The translations under genes and the position numbers were made by a program. 64,000 nt of DNA. Origin: Hoylesella saccharolytica JCM 17484 (lineage in GTDB: Bacteria > Bacteroidota > Bacteroidia > Bacteroidales > Bacteroidaceae). Under the pieces are notes generated by a model, which saw only the letters and a list, made by a program, of their open reading frames with translations, was not told where the DNA came from and made no database searches. Each line of letters opens with the position of its first letter. Position 1 is the first letter of the stretch. Below are positions 19,542 to 25,940 of the stretch, piece after piece. Where the stretch lies: assembly GCF_000614205.1 (NCBI RefSeq), contig NZ_BAKN01000015.1:1-64000 (forward strand), given 5' to 3'.

Positions 19542-20881
19542 ATGAACATCTTCAAAATTAGAAAACAAGAACGCCCGCTTGCCCTCGTAGCATTCATCGT
19601 CTTTACATTGCAAAACGCACTGACCGTTTATAGTCATTACACCCTCTTTACCCAACCGGCAAAAGGTGGCTTTTGGTCTATCTTTCACAACCACTTTCGC
19701 ATGTCGGGCTACGACGATTTCTCGTACATCTTCCTCTCCAACGGCAAAATCTACTTCGAACTATCGCGACATCCGCTCTTCGCTCCCCTGCTCTACCCGT
19801 TCTATTGGCTCAACGATGCGCTGATGCCTCAGCTGCATATCAACCTCGCTGTTTTTATAATGCTGCGCTGCTTACGTTCGCCGCCACTTATTCTTTTCTG
19901 TTTGCCTACCGCATATTCAACGAACTCACGGGGCTTTCTCGCACCGATTCCATCCTGCTGGCCGCTCTGCTTTTCTCTTTTTCTTCAATTATGCTCGCCG
20001 TAATGGTGCCCGACCACTTTGCCTTTTCACTTCTTTTGCTACTTGCTACATTATACATCGCCGGAACCAAGATGCATCAGCACAAGCCAATGGTATGGTG
20101 GCAAACCGCTCTTCTTTTCTTTCTTACCGCCGGAATAACCCTAACAAACGGCGCAAAAACGCTTTTAGCGGCTCTCTTTACTAATGGTCGACGCTTCTTT
20201 TCTCCTCGATATCTGTTTCTCGGAGTACTGTTGCCCGCTCTTCTGTTGGGTGCTATCTTCTACTGGCAATACACCGCCCTTGTGCTGCCGCAACAACAAG
20301 AAAACAAACATATCGAAGAAGTCAGACTGAAAAAGAACCCTTCACTGGCACAAACTTTTGCCAAACACGAGGCGCGAAAGAAAGATTTTGTAAGCAAACC
20401 AATGAGCGATGCGCCGCTTTTAGAGTGGAGCGACACAAGTACGCCACGTTGGTCTTCAATTGTAGAGAACGTCTTCGGCGAATCTATTCAACTGCATCAA
20501 GACCATCTTTTTGAAGATACTTTTATATCACGACCCGTTATTGTAACGTACAATCACCCTGTATTTTATGTCATCGAAGGACTCATTGTATTTCTTTTTG
20601 CCGTGGCCCTACTCACCTCGCTGTATTCGCCGCTTCTTCGCCTCTGTCTTTCTTGGCTGGCTTGTGATGCAACACTTCACCTGTTGTTGGGTTTCGCACT
20701 AAACGAAGTGTACATTATGGGCGCTCACTGGTTATTCGTTCTACCACTCGCTTACGCTCTTCTGCTGCGCCATCTGCACCGACCATTCGCTTATGCTTTG
20801 CGCATCATCCTCGTTTTACTAACCCTTTATCTTTTTATATATAACGGCAGACTCATCACAACCCAGCTGCTTTCACTCTAA
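19542..20881 (+). CDS. DUF6080-like polytopic membrane protein, paralogue of the fusion's C-terminal part (one-base frameshift)
   Basis: With one base restored the protein is 446 residues. It has about ten membrane segments and lacks a GtrA domain. The frame breaks near 19857-19861: 'NLAVFIMLRC' becomes 'NLAVFYNAALLTFAATYSF' with one extra T, matching 'NCAVFVIAALLVFCSFYSF' in the paralogue. Conserved blocks are 'SGYDDFSYIFLSNG', 'RHPLFAPLLYPFYWL', 'MVPDHFAFSLLLLL', 'NGRRFFSPRYLF', 'FGESIQLHQDH' and 'LNEVYIMGAHWLFVLPLAY'. The invariant 'FGESIQLHQDH' segment lies in the largest soluble loop and is the best place to look for active residues. It follows the fusion gene by 101 bp. A lipid-linked-sugar transferase role is inference. 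Confidence 0.7.
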
Positions 20882-20935
20882 CACTTCGTTTCTGTCTTTT
20901 TATTATTCTGCTTTTCACTTAAACCACACTTGTTC

Positions 20936-20983
20936 CTGACGAAAAAAGATATTTCTAATCAAACAATATCCTTTTTTCATCAG
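20936..20983 (+). terminator. Hairpin terminator after the DUF6080 gene
   Basis: CTGACGAAAAAAGATAT (20936-20952) pairs with the segment 20966-20983 (ATATCCTTTTTTCATCAG), with one bulged C and one mismatch. It sits about 55 bp past the stop at 20881 and its right arm contains a T6 run. Confidence 0.55.
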
Positions 20984-21314
20984 AATAAGTTATTCAATAC
21001 TGATAATGGCTGCTACTGGATAGAATAATGCGCAAATTGGGGATAAGAAATAGTGTCCATAACGTATATGCATTTATTTCCGAATGCTCTTTTTAACCTT
21101 TCTCACGCTATCTGCTGAAAAGGTACACCCCCTTCTAACCTTCCCCGGAATAAAGGTGAAAGGCTGAAAAGGTGAAAAAGTGAAAGAATGCAGGCACCAT
21201 ATAAAGAGCAAAAAGCAAGTAATGTAGTACGCCTACTCCTTTATTGGAACATGTCGAGTTTCTCCTTTACAATTTATTGAGTGCTCTCTTGATATAAGTT
21301 TTTGAGTGGTTGTG

Positions 21315-21375
21315 CAGCACACCTCTCCTCTTTTCAAGGCGAGAAAGAGAGGGAATTACCTATAACGAACTGACG
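21315..21375 (+). repeat. Dispersed leader element, copy 2
   Basis: This block aligns by eye with 16961-17019: CTCTCYTCTTT, then GAGA-rich sequence, then TTACCTATAACGAACTGA. It lies about 180 bp before the nitroreductase gene. A further 'GAGTTTCTCCTTTACAA' at 21256 resembles 'GAGTTTCTTATTTACAA' at 16927, so the homology is longer, with indels. Confidence 0.5.
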
Positions 21376-21557
21376 TAATAATAATAAAACACAAACAGCC
21401 ATACCCTCTCAATTCGGAGTTAAGTTCATAGAAAAAAGAAAATAAGAACCCAGCGATACAACATAAGCGAAAAAATTGTAAGTTTGTAAAGTTTTATTTG
21501 TTTCGGATTAAAAAGCGTGTAAACAGAGGAGGCAGAGTTCCCTAAAAAAGAATACTT

Positions 21558-22283
21558 ATGGCATTAAGAGAAATTTTGGAGCATCGCAGAGCTATTCGGC
21601 ATTATGATGCAGAAAAAAACATCGACACAGATCGGGTAAAAGCCTGTTTAGAACTGGCCACACTGGCTCCTACAAGTTCGAATATGCAGCTGTGGGAGTG
21701 TTATCATGTTACCGATAAGACGGTAATGAAAGCGTTGGCAAAGGCTTGTCTGAACCAACAGTCGGCTGCTACGGCCCAAGAAATGGTGGTGTTTGTAACA
21801 AGACAAGACTTGCATCGCAAGCATGCAAAAGCTGCACTAACCTTTGAAAAGGAAAATGTAAAGCGCAACAGTCCTGCAGAAAAGCACGAAAAACGCATCA
21901 AGCGGTGGGAAATGTACTACACAAAGGTGATACCGTTTATGTATGGGCGCTGTTTCGGATTATTAGGATTGCTGCGCAAGATATTGGCTCAATGTGTTGG
22001 TTTGCTTACCCCAATGACCCGCCAATTGTCTGAAAGCGATATGCGTGTAGTAGTGCATAAGAGCTGTGCGCTGGTTGCACAAACGTTTATGCTTGCAATG
22101 AGCGAGGCCGGATACGACACTTGTCCGCTTGAAGGGTTTGACAGTTATCGGGTAAAACGTATACTCAAGCTGCCTTATGCGGCAAAAATCAATATGGTGG
22201 TATCGTGTGGAATACGTAAGCCTAACGGTGTTTGGGGCGATCGTTTCCGGTTACCTTTTGGCGAAATTTACCATCATGTGTAG
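21558..22283 (+). CDS. Nitroreductase family protein
   Basis: The 241-residue protein opens with the FMN-binding start of the family ('LREILEHRRAIRHYDAEKNI') followed by 'LATLAPTSSNMQLWECYHV' (the 'pSsxNxQPW' block). Towards the end it has 'AMSEAGYDTCPLEGFD' and 'MVVSCGIRKPNGVWGDRFRLP'. Members are FMN-dependent NAD(P)H oxidoreductases of cytoplasmic location acting on nitroaromatics, quinones or flavins; the natural substrate is unclear. It stands alone on the plus strand and converges with rnc. The insert 'MYGRCFGLLGLLRKILAQCVGLL' (about 132-155) is unusually hydrophobic and could touch the membrane. Confidence 0.85.
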   Translation: MALREILEHRRAIRHYDAEKNIDTDRVKACLELATLAPTSSNMQLWECYHVTDKTVMKALAKACLNQQSAATAQEMVVFVTRQDLHRKHAKAALTFEKENVKRNSPAEKHEKRIKRWEMYYTKVIPFMYGRCFGLLGLLRKILAQCVGLLTPMTRQLSESDMRVVVHKSCALVAQTFMLAMSEAGYDTCPLEGFDSYRVKRILKLPYAAKINMVVSCGIRKPNGVWGDRFRLPFGEIYHHV

Positions 22284-22440
22284 ATAAAAGAAATAAAAAG
22301 CAGAGCGTAAAAACTCTCTGGATATGGGCAAACAGAACGGAAAATATAGCTAAACAGGCTTGCTGCCGAACCCGCGATGGGGTGAAACAGTGGGTCTGAA
22401 AGCAGGAGAAACACCTTGCGCTGACTGTTGTCGGCAAAAA
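22284..22440. other. Intergenic stretch with nested inverted repeats, possible structured RNA
   Basis: The sequence can fold as an outer GCCGA/TCGGC pair enclosing an ACCCGC/GTGGGT stem and a GCAGG/CCTTGC stem, just before the hairpin at 22445-22474. It matches no riboswitch, SRP, 6S or tmRNA consensus I can recall. It could be a 3' UTR of the nitroreductase gene or a small RNA. The fold was done by eye. Confidence 0.3.
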
Positions 22441-22444
22441 ATTG

Positions 22445-22474
22445 ATAGGCGGACATCGTGTGATGTTCGCCTAT
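22445..22474. terminator. Bidirectional terminator between nitroreductase and rnc
   Basis: A 13-bp stem (ATAGGCGGACATC / GATGTTCGCCTAT, one G-U pair) has a 4-nt loop. On the minus strand it is followed by AATTTTTTG, so it can end the acpP-fabF-rnc transcript about 95 bp past the rnc stop. On the plus strand the tail is weaker (TTCTAT). Confidence 0.75.
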
Positions 22475-22569
22475 TTCTATCCGCGTGTGTAGTATTTAAA
22501 ACGTATTTCTGCACTTACAAACGATGTGCACGCTGAAGATGAGGACCGCTATCAACTTACCTTACCGGA

Positions 22570-23991
22570 CTAATCAGCACTTACAACATCTTCTTGTGCT
22601 GAAGATATGCTCTCCCCGAATGCCGCAGCTTCAGCCGCAGCAATAATTTCTTCGCGCGTTTGCTCAACTGCTGTGATATGACTGAGGTCAAAATCAGGGT
22701 CGTTTTCTAAGTCTAAACCGGATGTTTCGGCAACAGAAGCTACCTCTTCAACCTTTTTCTTGCGTCCGCGCGGCGACTTTTGTACCTTTGAAGCAGGCTT
22801 TTTTGCCTTTTTAGGAGCAACTCTTTCTGCCTTGACATCGGCGTTGGAGGGTTCAGAAACAGTATCACCCGTAATAGAAAGTTCCTCTGCACCACTTTTT
22901 TGAACGTTGTTTGCAGATATATCGTTCTTTTTCTTACGCCCTCTCGGTTGACGTTCGGTCTGTTTCTTTTCTTTTGCAGATGCCTTTGGAGCATCACTTT
23001 GCACGCCGATTGAATTGTCCGATGTTTCCTCTTCTACATCATTGCATGTCTCTGTTGCATCGTTATCCGCCACTGTTGTATCGTTGAGCACTTCCGCAGA
23101 GATGTCGGCCGATTCTTGTAAAGATGTTTCAGAGGATATCGACTGTTCCGAAGAGATAAGGAAATCCATTTTCTCTTCCGTATCGGGAACGCCTTCTACG
23201 GGTTCTTCTTCCATCTTTGTACGGTTGGTTTTGGCAGCAAAAACCTCGTCAATAAACTTCGGTTCTTTTTTCAAACGCTCCAATGTAAGCTTTGAAGCCA
23301 GCTGTTGACTCTCCTTTTTGCTGTATCCTTTGGCCGTACTTCCTTCTATCCCTTCGAGCACTGCACAAAAAAAGAAGAACGGACTGCCATTTTTATCCTT
23401 GCCCTGCTCTTTGACAACAAAGTCTAATCTGATGCGGTTTTTCTGGCTCCATTCTATCAGTTTGCTCTTAAAGTTAACCTCCTTATAAGCAACTTTCTCA
23501 ATGTTGATCATCCTGTTCAGAATGCGACGCTCCATAAATTGCATGCAACCGGCGTATCCCCGATCAAGATATATGGCGCCAACAAGTGCTTCAAAGGCAT
23601 TACCGCCCATATAGTTGTTGTGAGAGGAAGCACTCCCGGAAGAAAGAATAAGGCGGCAAATACCCATCTCGCGGGCCAATTTATTGAGCGTTTCACGCTG
23701 AACCAATTTGCTACGTGTGTTAGTTAGAAAACCTTCGCGCTTTCCTGGGAAACGACGATACACGATATCGCCCACGACAGCATCAAGAATGGCATCGCCA
23801 AGAAACTCTAACCGCTCATTATTCACAGGCTTTCCATTGGCCCCCCGATGCATAATACTCTTATGCATGAGCGCCAATTTGTAGTATTGAATATTGCGTG
23901 GATAGAACCCTAAGATGTCGTATAAAGACGAATAAAGCTCCTTTTCCTTTCGGAAAGGGAGCTTTATTCTATCGATAAGATTATTCAGCAT
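22570..23991 (-). CDS. rnc: Ribonuclease III with a long disordered C-terminal tail
   Basis: The 473-residue protein starts at MLNNLIDRI, whose ATG lies within the last 11 bp of fabF. Residues about 20-155 are the RNase III domain with the signature 'NERLEFLGDAILD' (E62, D66) and 'GGNAFEALVGAIYLD' (E134). Residues about 172-242 are the double-stranded RNA-binding domain. RNase III cleaves dsRNA and processes rRNA. Usual length is about 220-250 residues. Here some 230 residues follow, rich in Glu/Asp/Ser/Thr with two basic copies of PRGRKKK (349-355 and 407-413), which look like AT-hook or RNA-binding patches. The position of E. coli D114 is Asn131. The gene is coupled to fabF. Confidence 0.92.
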   Translation of the reverse strand: MLNNLIDRIKLPFRKEKELYSSLYDILGFYPRNIQYYKLALMHKSIMHRGANGKPVNNERLEFLGDAILDAVVGDIVYRRFPGKREGFLTNTRSKLVQRETLNKLAREMGICRLILSSGSASSHNNYMGGNAFEALVGAIYLDRGYAGCMQFMERRILNRMINIEKVAYKEVNFKSKLIEWSQKNRIRLDFVVKEQGKDKNGSPFFFFCAVLEGIEGSTAKGYSKKESQQLASKLTLERLKKEPKFIDEVFAAKTNRTKMEEEPVEGVPDTEEKMDFLISSEQSISSETSLQESADISAEVLNDTTVADNDATETCNDVEEETSDNSIGVQSDAPKASAKEKKQTERQPRGRKKKNDISANNVQKSGAEELSITGDTVSEPSNADVKAERVAPKKAKKPASKVQKSPRGRKKKVEEVASVAETSGLDLENDPDFDLSHITAVEQTREEIIAAAEAAAFGESISSAQEDVVSAD

Positions 23992-25243
23992 ACTTCTTGA
24001 AAATAACACAAGCGTTATGTCCGCCAAACCCAAACGTGTTGCTTAACGCTGCACGAACCTCGCGTTGCTGTGCTTTGTTAAACGTAAAGTTTAGATTATA
24101 ATCTATATTCTCATCCCGATCATCTTCTTCGTGGTTGATAGTGGGGGGAATAATGTTATTCTTTACGGCCAAAACACATGCTAAAGCTTCTACAGCTCCG
24201 GCAGCACCCAGCAGGTGACCGGTCATCGATTTGGTCGAACTGATATTGAGTTTGTAAGCAGCATCACCGAAAAGCTCTTTAATAGCCTTAGCTTCCGATA
24301 CGTCACCAACAGGTGTTGAGGTACCGTGAACATTGATATAATCAATGTCTTCGGGGCTTAATCCTGCGTCTTCCAAGGCATTCTGCATTACCAAACGTGC
24401 ACCCAGACCCTCCGGATGACTTGCTGTAATATGATGTGCATCAGCACTTGCACCTTCTCCGACCATCTCTGCATATATCTTTGCACCGCGAGCTTTAGCA
24501 TGTTCCAATTCTTCCAGAATTAAACAGCCTGCTCCTTCACCCATAACAAAGCCATCACGACTGGCACTAAATGGTCTTGAAGCACGTTCTGGATCATCAT
24601 TCCGGGTCGACAAGGCGTGCATTGCGTTGAAACCACCTACTCCACAACCGCAAATTGCAGCTTCTGCACCACCGCTAACGATAACATTTGCCTTGCCTAA
24701 ACGAACTAAATTAAAGGCATCAGCTAAAGCGTTAGTAGACGATGCACAAGCAGATGTGGTGGCATAGTTGGGTCCATGCAATCCATAAAGAATGGAAATA
24801 TGGCCAGATGCAATGTCGGCAATCATCTTCGGAATAAAAAACGGATTGAATTTAGGCTCTTCACCAAGGTGTTGACCATAATAAGTAACCTCTTCTTCAA
24901 ATGTTTTTATACCACCGATACCCACTCCGTACACTACGCCAATGCGATTTTTATCTTCTTTGTCCATATCCAAGCCACTGTCTTTGATAGCTTGCATGGC
25001 CGAAATAATAGCCAATTGGGTATAGCGATCCATCTTACGAGCTTCCTTACGATCGATATAATCGGTCACGTTAAGGTCTTTTACCTCGCATGCGAACTTA
25101 GTTTTGAAGTTGGTTGTATCGAATGATGTAATCGGCGCAGCACCACTCTTACCGGCAATAAGATTGTTCCACGTCTCTTCAGGCGTGTTGCCAACGGGAG
25201 TAACGGCACCCAGTCCAGTTACTACTACTCTTTTTAACTCCAT
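23981..25243 (-). CDS. fabF: Beta-ketoacyl-ACP synthase II
   Basis: The 420-residue protein has the full thiolase-fold condensing enzyme pattern: active Cys166 in 'TTSACASSTNALADA', His306 in 'NVHGTSTPVGD' and His343 in 'KSMTGHLLGAAG'. It elongates acyl-ACP with malonyl-ACP in type II fatty-acid synthesis in the cytoplasm. Length and motifs are typical for FabF. It lies 228 bp downstream of acpP, with a hairpin in between that may lower read-through, and overlaps rnc by 11 bp at its end. This acpP-fabF-rnc order is common in Bacteroidetes and other phyla. Confidence 0.95.
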   Translation of the reverse strand: MELKRVVVTGLGAVTPVGNTPEETWNNLIAGKSGAAPITSFDTTNFKTKFACEVKDLNVTDYIDRKEARKMDRYTQLAIISAMQAIKDSGLDMDKEDKNRIGVVYGVGIGGIKTFEEEVTYYGQHLGEEPKFNPFFIPKMIADIASGHISILYGLHGPNYATTSACASSTNALADAFNLVRLGKANVIVSGGAEAAICGCGVGGFNAMHALSTRNDDPERASRPFSASRDGFVMGEGAGCLILEELEHAKARGAKIYAEMVGEGASADAHHITASHPEGLGARLVMQNALEDAGLSPEDIDYINVHGTSTPVGDVSEAKAIKELFGDAAYKLNISSTKSMTGHLLGAAGAVEALACVLAVKNNIIPPTINHEEDDRDENIDYNLNFTFNKAQQREVRAALSNTFGFGGHNACVIFKKYAE

Positions 25244-25418
25244 CTATAAAATATAAAATTAGCTTTAAAAAAGTGCTTTCGGGCGAATGAATATCGTGGT
25301 AGAAAAAGATTGTAAAAAAACGATCTTTACCTTATTATTTCTACCTTCAATCAATAACGAAAGTCGAAATTTACTGTTTAATAAAGAAAATAGGTAAAGG
25401 TATACAAGTGTTTGAGAT

Positions 25419-25460
25419 TTTGGGTATGGCGCTATCAAAAGATAGAACGCCATAACCAAA
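25419..25460 (-). promoter_or_regulatory. Intercistronic hairpin between acpP and fabF
   Basis: TATGGCG/CGCCATA with an inner CTATC/GATAG stem and flanking TTTTGG/CCAAAA arms form a long stem centred near 25440, about 12 nt past the acpP stop. There is no strong T-tail on the minus strand, so partial termination or 3'-end protection of acpP mRNA is more likely than full termination. Confidence 0.6.
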
Positions 25461-25471
25461 AACTTCAAATG

Positions 25472-25708
25472 TTACTTCGCATTTTCCTCGATGTAAGCAA
25501 TAGCATCGCCTACAGTGCCGATTTTCTCAGCCTTGTCATCGGGAATAGAGATTCCAAACTCTTTTTCAAACTCCATGATAAGCTCTACTGTATCAAGAGA
25601 ATCTGCACCAAGGTCGTTTGTGAAGCTTGCTTCAGGCTTTACTTCTGCCTCGTCTACACCAAGTTTGTCAACGATGATAGCTTTTACTTTCGATTCAATT
25701 TCTGACAT
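25472..25708 (-). CDS. acpP: Acyl carrier protein
   Basis: The 78-residue acidic protein starts at MSEIESKVK. The frame extends upstream to 25792, but the extra 28 residues run through the promoter and are not part of ACPs. The phosphopantetheine attachment Ser37 lies in '[17 protein letters not shown]'. It carries growing acyl chains for fatty-acid synthesis and interacts with FabF, encoded next. High expression is expected. Confidence 0.96.
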   Translation of the reverse strand: MSEIESKVKAIIVDKLGVDEAEVKPEASFTNDLGADSLDTVELIMEFEKEFGISIPDDKAEKIGTVGDAIAYIEENAK

Positions 25709-25761
25709 AATTGTAAATTTTAATTGTGTTTGTAAATAAATTTCATCCAAAAATTCGGCTG

Positions 25762-25793
25762 CAAAGAAAAGCATTTTTATCCATACAGACAAA
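25762..25793 (-). promoter_or_regulatory. Probable acpP promoter
   Basis: On the minus strand TTTG (25793-25790), a 20-nt gap and TTTCTTTG (25769-25762) resemble the Bacteroidetes promoter, with TT instead of TA at the -7 box. It lies about 54 bp before the acpP ATG, in the right place for a 5' leader. Confidence 0.45.
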
Positions 25794-25940
25794 TATTTTC
25801 ATAGAAAAACGCCCGTTTTTGCACAAACACCTATCAACTGTGCATGTTTTTACACCTTCTTATATATATAACTAAGGATAATGTCGGCACATCGGAAACG
25901 GGCATTTTTCTTATTATTTTTACTTTTCTTGAAAAGTTTT

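Larger units (their letters stand above)
20882..21557. other. 676-bp intergenic region with a hairpin and leader elements
   Basis: No gene is supported. From the left it holds the inverted repeat at 20936-20983, a purine-rich stretch 'AAGGTGAAAAAGTGAAAG' at about 21167-21185 that resembles 47301-47326, and the leader element at 21315-21375. A possible -7 box TAAGTTTG (21479-21486) lies 72 bp before the nitroreductase gene. Confidence 0.5.

Noticed and set aside
22284..22440. FMN or cobalamin riboswitch
   Set aside because: Only short fragments (CCCGCGA, GGTGAAAC) resemble these riboswitches; the defining conserved blocks and order are missing.
22274..22456. 60-codon minus-strand frame with a hydrophobic C-terminal half between nitroreductase and rnc
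   Set aside because: It starts inside a terminator stem and overlaps the nitroreductase end. Complementary segments explain the region better, and there is no start context or homology.
25708..25792. Upstream extension of acpP by 28 codons
   Set aside because: The extension spans the inferred promoter and is absent from acyl carrier proteins.
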